A DNA stretch of 64,000 bases from SAR92 clade bacterium H231 (GTDB taxonomy: Bacteria > Pseudomonadota > Gammaproteobacteria > Pseudomonadales > Porticoccaceae), in contig JAOALC010000001.1 of NCBI GenBank assembly GCA_025153775.1, positions 744,001 to 808,000 of the forward strand, in the 5' to 3' direction. Below the pieces are notes generated by a model. That model searched no databases. It was not told the DNA's origin and saw only the letters and a list, made by a program, of their open reading frames with translations. The stretch's first letter is position 1, and each line of letters begins with the position of its first letter. The position numbers were made by a program, and so were the translations under genes. Of the stretch, positions 25,847-33,506 are shown in pieces.

Positions 25847-27690
25847 ACCAGCAATTCCACCAGATGAAATACCAGTAGGGCCGCAGTATAGGCAAAAATA
25901 CTGTAGCTGATAAATAGCTGCACTGGCAGGCGCCAGGAGCCGGTCTCCCGCTGCAGTACCGCCAAAGTGGACACGCACTGCAGTGCTATAGCAAAAAATA
26001 CCAACAGGGCAGCACCGGCACCCAGGGGCAGCCCGCTGTCCTGAATCTGTTGCGCCAGCGAAGTAAAGTTCTCCTCAGCCCCCTCAATGCCAAACATGGT
26101 GCCCAACGTGCCCACAAAGACTTCCCGCGCCAGGAAGGAGGACAGAATAGCCACGCCGTAGCGCCAGTCCAGACCAAAGGGTGCAAATATGGGCTCGATC
26201 CACTGACCCATGGTACCCAGCCAGGAATCCCCCAGAGAGGCGCCGTAATTGGGGAAGTAACCCAGCACCCAGATAACCAGGGTGACCGCAAAGATAACCT
26301 TGCCTGCCTTGGTGACAAAATGTTTGCTGCGATTCCAGGCATTAATAATCAGTGGTCGCCATGAGGGCAATCTGTAGGGAGGCATTTCAAGTACAAATGG
26401 TAAATCAGTGCGCAGCTCTGCGTTACTGCGCGATACCACAGCAGTTACCAGCAGGGCGCAGAGAATGCCGAATAGATAGATGCCAAACATGGCCAGACCC
26501 TGCCAGCCAATCAGGCCGCCCATGGCTTTTTGGGCTGGAATAAATGCGGCAATAATAAGGCTGTACACCGGCAGCCGGGCAGAGCAGGGCATCAGTGGAA
26601 TGGCCAGATAAGTCAGCCAGCGCTTGCGGGTTGACTCCACAGTGCGAGCGGCATAGATACCGGGAATGGCGCAGGCCACTCCAGACAGCATAGGGATAAA
26701 ACTCTTGCCGGTCAGGCCGAAAAAGCGCAGCGGTTTGTGGCAAATAACTGCTGCGCGAGCTAGGTAACCGCTGTCTTCCAGCATGCCCACAACCATAGTC
26801 AGCACAAATATTTGCGGCACAAACACCAGAAAGGCTCCCAGGCCACCAAACAGTGCATCTGAGACAAAGTCACTGGCAACGCCCGCCGGTACTAGGGGCA
26901 GAACCACCGAGGCCAGCCACTGAATAGAGGCTTCTACGCCATCCATTGCCGGTGCTGCCCAGGTAAAGATAGACTGGAATAGCAGATACATAATGGCCAG
27001 AAAGCTTAAGCCGCCGAGCCAGGAATGCAGAAAGAAGCTATCCAGTTGCGTCTGGGTATTGATCAGCAGATCACCTTTGGGGCCATATTTTTCGGCGAGC
27101 TCCTGAGCATGCAAATGATTAACCGAGTCATCGCTGGCAATAATATCGCTCTGAAATTTCTCTGGCGGCACTGTGGCATCGGCTAGCGACTGGGAGACCT
27201 GCTCTAGGCCAGCACCGGTCTTGGCTGATAATGGCAGCACAGATACCCTGAGTGCTTTACTCAGGCCAGAGCAGTCAAACTGCATACCATGCTGATCCAA
27301 TACATCCAGCATATTGGCGGCAATCAGAACGGGTATATTGTGCCTGTGACAGGTTTCCAGCACCTGCAGCGCAAAAATTAACCCTTTCTCTAGCCTGGTG
27401 ATATCGACCACACAGACCACGGCATCCAGCAGGTTATCTTGCAGAGCGCTGGTGAAGGCTTCAACAGCCACCTTTTCCTCCCCAGAAATCGCCTGCAGGG
27501 AGTAGACGCCGGGAAAATCCAGATACTGAACAGCTTTATTGTCCAGGCTCTGGCCCGAGGCTATATTGACGGTGATGCCTGGAAAATTGGCTACTTTTTG
27601 ATTGAGACCAGTGAGGCGATTGAACAGCAGACTCTTGCCGCTGTTGGGGCTGCCAATAAGGGCAATCCTTGAGGCTTGAGTTGTGGGCAT
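25843..27690 (-). CDS. feoB: Ferrous iron transporter FeoB
   Basis: FeoB imports Fe(II) across the inner membrane. The 615-residue protein has an N-terminal G domain with G1 GSPNSGKS, G3 DFPGVYSL and G4 NMLD, a helical spacer, then the core membrane region with the Gate motifs (IPGIYAARTVES is one visible block) and about 8-10 helices. It is shorter than E. coli FeoB (773), mainly between the G domain and the membrane part and at the C-terminus, a size seen in many marine bacteria. feoA lies 17 bases upstream, and the pair has a Fur-box-like promoter. FeoC is absent. Confidence 0.94.
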   Translation of the reverse strand: MPTTQASRIALIGSPNSGKSLLFNRLTGLNQKVANFPGITVNIASGQSLDNKAVQYLDFPGVYSLQAISGEEKVAVEAFTSALQDNLLDAVVCVVDITRLEKGLIFALQVLETCHRHNIPVLIAANMLDVLDQHGMQFDCSGLSKALRVSVLPLSAKTGAGLEQVSQSLADATVPPEKFQSDIIASDDSVNHLHAQELAEKYGPKGDLLINTQTQLDSFFLHSWLGGLSFLAIMYLLFQSIFTWAAPAMDGVEASIQWLASVVLPLVPAGVASDFVSDALFGGLGAFLVFVPQIFVLTMVVGMLEDSGYLARAAVICHKPLRFFGLTGKSFIPMLSGVACAIPGIYAARTVESTRKRWLTYLAIPLMPCSARLPVYSLIIAAFIPAQKAMGGLIGWQGLAMFGIYLFGILCALLVTAVVSRSNAELRTDLPFVLEMPPYRLPSWRPLIINAWNRSKHFVTKAGKVIFAVTLVIWVLGYFPNYGASLGDSWLGTMGQWIEPIFAPFGLDWRYGVAILSSFLAREVFVGTLGTMFGIEGAEENFTSLAQQIQDSGLPLGAGAALLVFFAIALQCVSTLAVLQRETGSWRLPVQLFISYSIFAYTAALLVFHLVELLV

Positions 27691-27707
27691 CAGGGGGGAT
27701 GTATTAC

Positions 27708-27932
27708 TTAGGCAACTTCGATTAACGAAGCGATACTATCATCTAGTGAGTAGACCGTGTTATTGACTCTATAGAGCTTGGGTGCGCCCATACTTGGAGA
27801 CAGGACGCAGGCAATCTGCTCGCCGGGGTGAAAGCCCAGCTCGCTGAGGCGGGTGCGGTAGCCACTTTCAATGCTTGATTTAAAGCGGCTGACTTTGGCG
27901 CTGGCGCCCTGTGTAAGATCCCAAAGAGTCAT
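27708..27932 (-). CDS. feoA: Ferrous iron transport protein A
   Basis: A 74-residue SH3-like FeoA protein that supports FeoB. It contains the family pattern in SGYRTRLSELGFHPGEQI near the middle and ends with a short strand. It is the first gene of feoAB, 17 bases before feoB, and its promoter (-10 ATTGTA on the plus strand at 27962-27967) adjoins a Fur-box-like site, so iron repression is expected. Confidence 0.92.
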   Translation of the reverse strand: MTLWDLTQGASAKVSRFKSSIESGYRTRLSELGFHPGEQIACVLSPSMGAPKLYRVNNTVYSLDDSIASLIEVA

Positions 27933-27961
27933 AGTCTGTCTCTGATTGAAGAATTGATTTC

Positions 27962-27990
27962 ATTGTACGCTAGAATTTGCTAAATGTTAA
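27962..27990 (-). promoter_or_regulatory. feoAB promoter
   Basis: On the minus strand, TTAACA (27990-27985), a 17-base spacer and TACAAT (27967-27962) form a good sigma70 promoter ending 30 bases before the feoA ATG. The Fur-box candidate abuts its -35 box. Confidence 0.65.
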
Positions 27991-28005
27991 TAATATTGAT
28001 TCTCA
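27991..28005 (-). promoter_or_regulatory. Fur-box candidate
   Basis: On the minus strand TGAGAATCAATATTA matches the 7-1-7 Fur consensus TGATAATNATTATCA at 11 of 14 informative positions. It lies next to the -35 box of feoAB, the usual place for iron-dependent repression. Confidence 0.65.
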
Positions 28006-28123
28006 TTTGCAAATTACTTTGCTCTGAGGGCTAAGGGACCATTAAATCACTCGTCGCGGCGTTAAATCCGCTACAATGGCGCCGATTTTGACAACCAACC
28101 TGCGCTTACAGTGGATTTCAGTT

Positions 28124-30295
28124 ATGGCGGTATTTTCAGCTAAACCACAATCACTCTTTGACTACCCCAAGTACTGGGCTGAATGCTTTGGTCCGGCGCC
28201 ATTTTTGCCTATGAGCCGCGATGAGATGGATCAGCTGGGCTGGGATAGCTGCGATGTCATTCTAGTGACAGGTGACGCCTATGTAGACCATCCGAGTTTT
28301 GGTATGGCAGTGATTGGTCGTGTATTGGAATCCCAGGGTTACCGAGTTGGCATACTGTCTCAGCCGGACTGGCGCGATAAAGAAGCCTTTAGAGCTCTGG
28401 GCAAACCCAATCTATATTTCGGTGTTACCGCGGGCAATATGGACTCCATGATTAACCGCTATACCGCGGACCGCCGGCTGCGTCATGACGATGCCTATAC
28501 AGCGGGCGATGAGGGCGGTAAACGACCAGATCGTGCTGTGACTGTCTACACTCAGAAATGCCGCGAAGTATTCTCAGATGTCCCCGTGGTGGTTGGTGGC
28601 ATAGAAGCCAGCCTGCGCAGGCTGGCTCATTATGATTACTGGTCTGAGACCGTAAAGCGCAGTGTATTGATGGACTCTACTGCAGATATTTTGCTGTACG
28701 GTAATGCGGAGCGCGCCATGGTGGAGTTGACCCATCGTATGGCCAGTGGTGAATCCATACGCGAGATTACCGATTTACGCGGCAGTGCATTTCTCTGTCG
28801 CGAGATACCCAAGGGGTGGAAGGAAATTGACTCTACCTCTGTAGATCAGCCGGGTCGGGTAGAAAAGCAGAAGAATCCCTACGAGGGCGCCCATCCCACC
28901 CAGTGCGATGACGCCAAAGATATACGCATAAAAGCCGACAGAGCTCAGGCTGAGGTGGCCCCGGAGGTTGAAACCAAGCCTCTGTCCATAATCCCCGATA
29001 CCCAGGCGATTAAAACCGACCCCAGTGCAACCTATATTCGCATGCCGTCCTTTGATCAGGTGGTCAATGACCCGGTGCTCTACGCCCATGCGGACAGAAT
29101 TTTTCATCGTGAGACCAACCCAGGCAATGCCCGTCCGCTGGTGCAGAGTCAGGGGCGCAATGATATCTGGGTCAATCCGCCGCCAATCCCGCTGGAGACA
29201 GAGGAGCTGGACTGGGTTTTCGAGCAGCCCTACAAGCGTGTACCTCATCCGTCCTATGGTGAGAGTAAAATTCCCGCCTACGATATGATTCGGTTCTCGG
29301 TGAATATTATGCGCGGCTGTTTTGGCGGCTGTACTTTTTGCTCTATTACCGAGCACGAGGGGCGCATTATTCAGAGCCGCTCAGAGCAGTCGATTCTCGA
29401 TGAGGTAGAAAAGATCCGCGACCTAACGCCTGGATTTACCGGTGTTATCTCCGATCTCGGCGGGCCGACCGCCAATATGTATCGCCTGAATTGTAAGGAT
29501 AAAAAGATCGAAGAGACCTGTCGTCGACCCTCCTGCGTGTATCCCAGTATCTGTGTGAATTTAGAGACAGATCACAGGCACACCACCCAGCTATATAGAA
29601 AAACTCGTCAGCTTGAGGGAGTTAAAAAGGTCGTGGTTGCCTCGGGGCTGCGTTATGACCTGGCAGTTAAAGATCCAGAATATGTGAAAGAGTTAGTTAC
29701 CCACCATGTGGGAGGCTATTTGAAAATTGCCCCAGAGCACTCCGAAGATGGTCCTCTGACCAAGATGATGAAGCCGGGCATGGGAAGCTATTACGAATTT
29801 AAAGAGATGTTCGAGCGCTTTTCAAAAGAGGCGGGCAAAAAGCAGTATCTGATTCCCTATTTTATCTCTGCCCACCCTGGGGCTACCAACGAAGATATGA
29901 TGAGCCTAGGCCTGTGGTTAAAGAACAATGATTTTCGTGTGGACCAGGTGCAGAATTTTTATCCCTCGCCTATGGCCTCGGCCACCACCATGTATTACAC
30001 AGAGAAAAACCCCCTAAAACCTCTGGGCCGGAATAACGATGAGAAGATATTCAGCGCCAAGACCAAAGAGCAGCGCACTCTGCACAAAGCGTTTTTGCGT
30101 TATCACGATCCAGATAACTGGCCCATGCTGCGCAAAGCACTCCGGCGTATGGGCAGGGCCGACTTAATTGGCACTGGTGCTTCTTTCTTAGTGCCTGGAG
30201 AGTCTCGTCGCGAGAAAGAAGTGCAGAGGCGTGAGTCGAGAAAGCCACGAGCCCAGGCCAGGTCATCGCGCTCAGCACCACGTCGCCGCAAATAG
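28124..30295 (+). CDS. ygiQ: YgiQ-family radical SAM protein
   Basis: A 723-residue radical SAM protein of the YgiQ family, whose exact reaction is not established. ATG 28124 gives [18 protein letters not shown], aligned with E. coli YgiQ. The N-terminal part has the strongly conserved [20 protein letters not shown] and [13 protein letters not shown] blocks; the radical SAM cluster motif is [12 protein letters not shown] near residue 400, followed by GPTANMY and [11 protein letters not shown]. The last 35 residues are rich in Arg and Ser and look disordered. It stands alone, divergent from feoAB and convergent with rsmE. Confidence 0.93.
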   Translation: MAVFSAKPQSLFDYPKYWAECFGPAPFLPMSRDEMDQLGWDSCDVILVTGDAYVDHPSFGMAVIGRVLESQGYRVGILSQPDWRDKEAFRALGKPNLYFGVTAGNMDSMINRYTADRRLRHDDAYTAGDEGGKRPDRAVTVYTQKCREVFSDVPVVVGGIEASLRRLAHYDYWSETVKRSVLMDSTADILLYGNAERAMVELTHRMASGESIREITDLRGSAFLCREIPKGWKEIDSTSVDQPGRVEKQKNPYEGAHPTQCDDAKDIRIKADRAQAEVAPEVETKPLSIIPDTQAIKTDPSATYIRMPSFDQVVNDPVLYAHADRIFHRETNPGNARPLVQSQGRNDIWVNPPPIPLETEELDWVFEQPYKRVPHPSYGESKIPAYDMIRFSVNIMRGCFGGCTFCSITEHEGRIIQSRSEQSILDEVEKIRDLTPGFTGVISDLGGPTANMYRLNCKDKKIEETCRRPSCVYPSICVNLETDHRHTTQLYRKTRQLEGVKKVVVASGLRYDLAVKDPEYVKELVTHHVGGYLKIAPEHSEDGPLTKMMKPGMGSYYEFKEMFERFSKEAGKKQYLIPYFISAHPGATNEDMMSLGLWLKNNDFRVDQVQNFYPSPMASATTMYYTEKNPLKPLGRNNDEKIFSAKTKEQRTLHKAFLRYHDPDNWPMLRKALRRMGRADLIGTGASFLVPGESRREKEVQRRESRKPRAQARSSRSAPRRRK

Positions 30296-30314
30296 GTTAG
30301 CTTTTATACACTGT

Positions 30315-31025
30315 CTAGCTGGGAAAAAGCCTGGAGACTAGGGCGGGAACTGCATTTTCTACCCGCAGAATACGCTGCCCCAGGTGCACTGACTCAAAAC
30401 CCACCTGATTGAGTTTGTCGATCTCGTAGGGAATAAACCCGCCCTCTGGTCCTATGGCCAGGGTAACCGGACTTTTGCAGTCTACTGGACAGCCCCTATC
30501 CGCAATTGGGTGAGCCACCAGCGCCTCGGAGCCAGCAACAATATCTGACAGCTCGTCCTCGACAAAGGGTTTGAAGAGTTTGCGCAGATGCACCTCAGGC
30601 ATAGCCGTGTCTCTGGCCTGCTCCAAACCCAAGATAAGTTGTTCCTCCAGAGCCTCTGGAGTAAGCAGAGGGGTCTGCCAAAAACTCTTCTCAACCCGAC
30701 TGGAATTGACCAGATAGATTTGTTTAACGCCCATGGCCGCCACTGTTTGCAATGTACGGCGGAGCATCTTGGGTCGAGGAAGCGCAAGAACCAATGTCAG
30801 TGGCAAGGGCGCCGGCGGGGCAGTATCCAAATGGATATCTAGACAGGCCTGTTCGCCATCTAGGGAGCTGATTCGCCCCTGGCCCATTAGGCCATTTAGA
30901 GCACCCAGGCGTACTGAGTCGCCAGTCTGCAATCGTTGCACCTGGGTCAGATGTTCCAGTTGGCGTCCAGTGACAACCGCCTGGTGGTCAAAGATTTGAT
31001 CGGGCTTTAACAGCAATAAATTCAT
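30315..31025 (-). CDS. rsmE: 16S rRNA (uracil-1498-N3)-methyltransferase
   Basis: RsmE methylates U1498 in helix 44 of 16S rRNA. The 236-residue protein has a PUA-like N-terminal domain and a SPOUT methyltransferase domain with the knot motifs LAIGPEGGF and LGQRILRVENAV near the C-terminus, and VNSSRVEKSFW in the middle. Length is typical (E. coli 243). It is convergent with ygiQ, 19 bases apart, with no clear terminator between them. Confidence 0.95.
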   Translation of the reverse strand: MNLLLLKPDQIFDHQAVVTGRQLEHLTQVQRLQTGDSVRLGALNGLMGQGRISSLDGEQACLDIHLDTAPPAPLPLTLVLALPRPKMLRRTLQTVAAMGVKQIYLVNSSRVEKSFWQTPLLTPEALEEQLILGLEQARDTAMPEVHLRKLFKPFVEDELSDIVAGSEALVAHPIADRGCPVDCKSPVTLAIGPEGGFIPYEIDKLNQVGFESVHLGQRILRVENAVPALVSRLFPS

Positions 31026-31093
31026 AGCGCAGATTGTAAAGGAAATTCAGAGCTTTAGGGTTGCACTAGGCTGGCGGTTTTCACTGGTTGCCC

Positions 31094-31099
31094 TATAAT
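31094..31099 (+). promoter_or_regulatory. -10 box of the tRNA-Arg promoter
   Basis: A perfect TATAAT 8 bases before the mature tRNA-Arg 5' end. No good -35 box is seen at normal spacing. So short a leader suggests the primary transcript starts almost at the tRNA. Confidence 0.45.
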
Positions 31100-31107
31100 A
31101 AGCCCAT

Positions 31108-31180
31108 GTCCCGTTCGATTAACTGGATAAATCCGTCGCCTCCTAAGCGACTGCTGGGGGTTCAAGTCCCTCACGGGACA
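31108..31180 (+). tRNA. tRNA-Arg (CCT), CCA not encoded
   Basis: A 73-base cloverleaf with acceptor stem GTCCCGT/ACGGGAC, anticodon stem GTCGC/GCGAC around loop CTCCTAA (anticodon CCT) and T-arm GGGGGTTCAAGTCCC. The discriminator A is followed by CAT, so the 3' CCA must be added by the nucleotidyltransferase. The other three tRNAs here encode CCA. tRNA-Arg(CCT) genes are known integration targets, but no integrase or repeated 3' end is seen here. Confidence 0.93.
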
Positions 31181-31398
31181 CATATACTCAATTGTATTAT
31201 CAAACAGGCTTTAAACGGCTCTGGCGCCGTGCTCTGTGGATCATTGCTCATTGCATTACATGCCTAATCAGGTTTAAATCAGTCCTGTTAGGGGCTTTGT
31301 AACCTCACAGGCTAAGGTTTAGAGCCTGCGTAAGAACAGATTCCGCTACTTTTTTTGATAAAAATTATTCATAATCACATAAAAATAAGAGGATACTC

Positions 31399-32202
31399 AT
31401 GAAAAAATTATTACCATTAACTGCAGTGCTAGTGTTGTTGGCTGGCTGTGCAAAAGAAGAAGTCTCAGTAGCAGCGGTAGAAGAGCCCACAGCTGAGCCG
31501 GGTAACATGCTGGTTGAGTATATGTGGTGCAAGGCGGGTGAAAACTATTCCCAGGAAGCCCATATGGCGCTTAATGCTGATTGGAATGCCCGCGAAGCCG
31601 CTTCTCAGCATCAAACCTCTGGAGCTTTTGGGCTGATCCCCAAGGAGCCTAACGATGCTTATGACGGTATGTGGGCCAATGTTTGGGCTAGTCAGGAAGC
31701 GCGTGATGCGGGCTGGCAGGAGTGGCTTGAGAATGAAGCCGAGGACTTTGGCGCAAAACATGATGCTACTCTGAAGTGCGATCCGGAGCGCGTATTTATG
31801 TTTGAGGTCGAGCAGGTAGTTGCGCCTGCTGCAGAATGGGAGGGCAGAGGCCCGTTTCAAGCTATGTATCAGTTCTGTAAGCTCAATGAAGGCATGACTA
31901 TGGCCGATGTAGATTCAGCCTCAGCTGTGTTCGCCGACTGGGTTGCCGCTGGCCGTGCTGCCGGAGGAGCCGATGGCTTTATGAGTACCTCGCTTACGCC
32001 TCTGTTTGATCCCGCGACCACAGAGGGTGCCTATGTAGGCGCTGACTTCTATCAGGGAGCGTTCTGGCGCAGTGAGGAAGAGAAGGCTGCTGGCATGGCT
32101 GGATGGATGGCCGAAGGCGGTGAAGCTCGCGAGATGTTTGAAGCTACAGCGACCTGTGAAGACTTCCACTTTGATCTCTATGGAATCAAAGAAATGGGCT
32201 AA
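31399..32202 (+). CDS. Two-repeat lipoprotein of unknown function
   Basis: A 267-residue predicted lipoprotein: a short basic N-terminus, hydrophobic stretch and lipobox LLAGC with Cys17 as the lipidated residue. I do not recognise the family. The mature part is an internal duplication: residues 36-135 and 150-262 share an FCK/WCK cysteine-lysine near the start (Cys44, Cys160), a W-x-S-x-E segment followed by G and W (VWASQEARDAGW against FWRSEEEKAAGMAGW), and a terminal cysteine (Cys127, Cys253). The paired cysteines could form one disulfide per repeat. Both repeats are acidic and rich in Trp. A long AT-rich leader precedes it and a terminator follows. Confidence 0.85.
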   Translation: MKKLLPLTAVLVLLAGCAKEEVSVAAVEEPTAEPGNMLVEYMWCKAGENYSQEAHMALNADWNAREAASQHQTSGAFGLIPKEPNDAYDGMWANVWASQEARDAGWQEWLENEAEDFGAKHDATLKCDPERVFMFEVEQVVAPAAEWEGRGPFQAMYQFCKLNEGMTMADVDSASAVFADWVAAGRAAGGADGFMSTSLTPLFDPATTEGAYVGADFYQGAFWRSEEEKAAGMAGWMAEGGEAREMFEATATCEDFHFDLYGIKEMG

Positions 32203-32231
32203 TCACCCTAGCTTGCTAAAAGCTGTGCAAT

Positions 32232-32260
32232 AAAAAAGGCTGCCTAGGCAGCCTTTTTTT
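32232..32260. terminator. Bidirectional rho-independent terminator
   Basis: AAGGCTGCC and GGCAGCCTT form a 9-base stem around TA, flanked by A on the left and T on the right. It can end the lipoprotein transcript (plus) and the SPFH transcript (minus). Confidence 0.92.
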
Positions 32261-32291
32261 ATATCTGAACCTTAGTTTGTACTGGGCTGGA

Positions 32292-33155
32292 TCAATCCAG
32301 ATTATCTATATTCAGCAGAGGTATTGCTTCCCCGCCAGAGAACTTGGGTAGCTTTCCGTCCCATTTTTCAGCGATGCGCAGATCAATAAGCTGAGGGTTG
32401 TCTTTCAGAGCTTTTGCCTCTAGCTGGATTGCATTGGCTCTAGCCTGGGATTCAACCTTGATCTCATAGGCTTTAGCATCCGCAGCAAGGGTTTTTTCGG
32501 CGGCAGCTGCCTCTGCCTGAGTGACTCGGCGCAGTTTCTCGTTTTTGGCTTTAAGGGCTTCTTGCTCTGCGCGAACTTTATCTTCAATGGCGCGGTTAAA
32601 TTCCTCAGAGAAATCAAAATCAGTAATGGCCACATTGGCAATAGCCAGGGCGCCCATCAGCTGTTTTTCTTTTAAGGTTTCATTGAGGAAGCTATTAATT
32701 CTGTCCTGAATCTTGTTCTTTACCTCCTCACGCTGAGTAATCAATTGCTCAGCTGTATACAGGGCCGTAATGGCTTTTACCGACTCCATAATCGCCGGCT
32801 CGATCAAGGTGCGCTCTACAATTTTTCTAGTGCCAATTTTTTGCAGCGTCATTGGCGTTAGCTCGGCGATCATACTGTACTGCACAGCGATCTCCGTGGT
32901 AATGACCTGCAGATCTCGCGATGAGGCGCCAGCGATTGTCTGGACCTTGGCCAAGCGCACATCAAACTCCTGAATTCCCTCGATAAACGGCGTCTTTATA
33001 TGAAACCCTTCTGGCAAGTAGTCTGGCTGAACTGCGCCTAGGCGTTTAACTACGCCCACATAGCCTGCATCTACAATGACAAAAGATGATAAAACGATAA
33101 TCAAGGTTAGAAATGCGGCTGCGCCGCTAAATATATTTTGAGGGGTTGGCTTCAT
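32292..33155 (-). CDS. SPFH/prohibitin-family membrane protein
   Basis: A 287-residue protein with one N-terminal membrane helix (about residues 10-30) and an SPFH (band 7) domain (about 28-200) showing YVGVVKRLGAVQPDYLPEGFH, typical of the prohibitin branch. The C-terminal third is a charged Ala/Glu/Lys-rich coiled coil (about 200-260). Such proteins form membrane-anchored ring or cage assemblies that scaffold proteases or membrane domains. No protease or NfeD partner is adjacent, so its role here is open. It shares a terminator region with the lipoprotein. Confidence 0.9.
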   Translation of the reverse strand: MKPTPQNIFSGAAAFLTLIIVLSSFVIVDAGYVGVVKRLGAVQPDYLPEGFHIKTPFIEGIQEFDVRLAKVQTIAGASSRDLQVITTEIAVQYSMIAELTPMTLQKIGTRKIVERTLIEPAIMESVKAITALYTAEQLITQREEVKNKIQDRINSFLNETLKEKQLMGALAIANVAITDFDFSEEFNRAIEDKVRAEQEALKAKNEKLRRVTQAEAAAAEKTLAADAKAYEIKVESQARANAIQLEAKALKDNPQLIDLRIAEKWDGKLPKFSGGEAIPLLNIDNLD

Positions 33156-33294
33156 AATGGGTCCTTGTTATGTTGATTGAATGCTGACATGTTTTTTAAG
33201 CGAAACATATGCATAAATGAATAGCAAGTAGGCAAGCATCTTTGCTCGACGACTGGTAACAGTGACTGGGGTCTTTAACGTTATTAGGAGCCAT

Positions 33295-33322
33295 AAAAAA
33301 AGCCCCTTATAAAGGGGCTTTT
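33295..33322 (-). terminator. Terminator of tRNA-Ser
   Basis: On the minus strand AAAAGCCCC and GGGGCTTTT pair around TTTATAA, followed by T. It starts 6 bases after the encoded CCA of tRNA-Ser. Confidence 0.9.
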
Positions 33323-33327
33323 AGAGG

Positions 33328-33418
33328 TGGCGGTGGGATAGGGATTCGAACCCTAGATACGCTATTAACGTATGCCAGTTTTCAAGACTGGTGCATTCAA
33401 CCGCTCTGCCATCCCACC
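33328..33418 (-). tRNA. tRNA-Ser (TGA)
   Basis: A 91-base class II cloverleaf with acceptor stem GGTGGGA/TCCCACC, anticodon loop CTTGAAA (TGA), a long variable arm CATACGTTAATAGCGTATC and encoded CCA. It lies downstream of rne on the same strand, with its own promoter. Confidence 0.97.
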
Positions 33419-33462
33419 TGATTCTGCTTGCCAGAGTATTATTTATCTACCCTGACTGTCTG

Positions 33463-33486
33463 AAGGCGCTGATTATACAGCGCCTT
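33463..33486. repeat. Perfect 24-base palindrome holding the tRNA-Ser -10 box
   Basis: AAGGCGCTG (33463-33471) and CAGCGCCTT (33478-33486) are exact inverse complements around ATTATA, which is TATAAT on the minus strand. It lies 21 bases past the rne stop and would form a strong hairpin at the 3' end of rne mRNA. Confidence 0.8.
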
Positions 33487-33499
33487 TTAGCACTGACAA
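33472..33499 (-). promoter_or_regulatory. tRNA-Ser promoter inside the palindrome
   Basis: On the minus strand TTGTCA (33499-33494), a 16-base spacer and TATAAT (33477-33472) are followed by CAGCGCC, another GC-rich discriminator. The mature tRNA 5' end is about 55 bases downstream of the -10 box. Confidence 0.65.
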
Positions 33500-33506
33500 G
33501 TAACAA

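Noticed and set aside
28775-29356. Minus-strand ORF of 193 codons inside ygiQ
   Set aside because: ygiQ is clearly coding along this stretch with conserved motifs, and the antisense product has no recognisable domain.
31108-31398. tRNA-Arg as the border of a prophage or island
   Set aside because: No integrase, no repeat of the tRNA 3' end and no foreign-looking genes are visible downstream; the next genes are followed by tRNA-Ser and rne in normal order.
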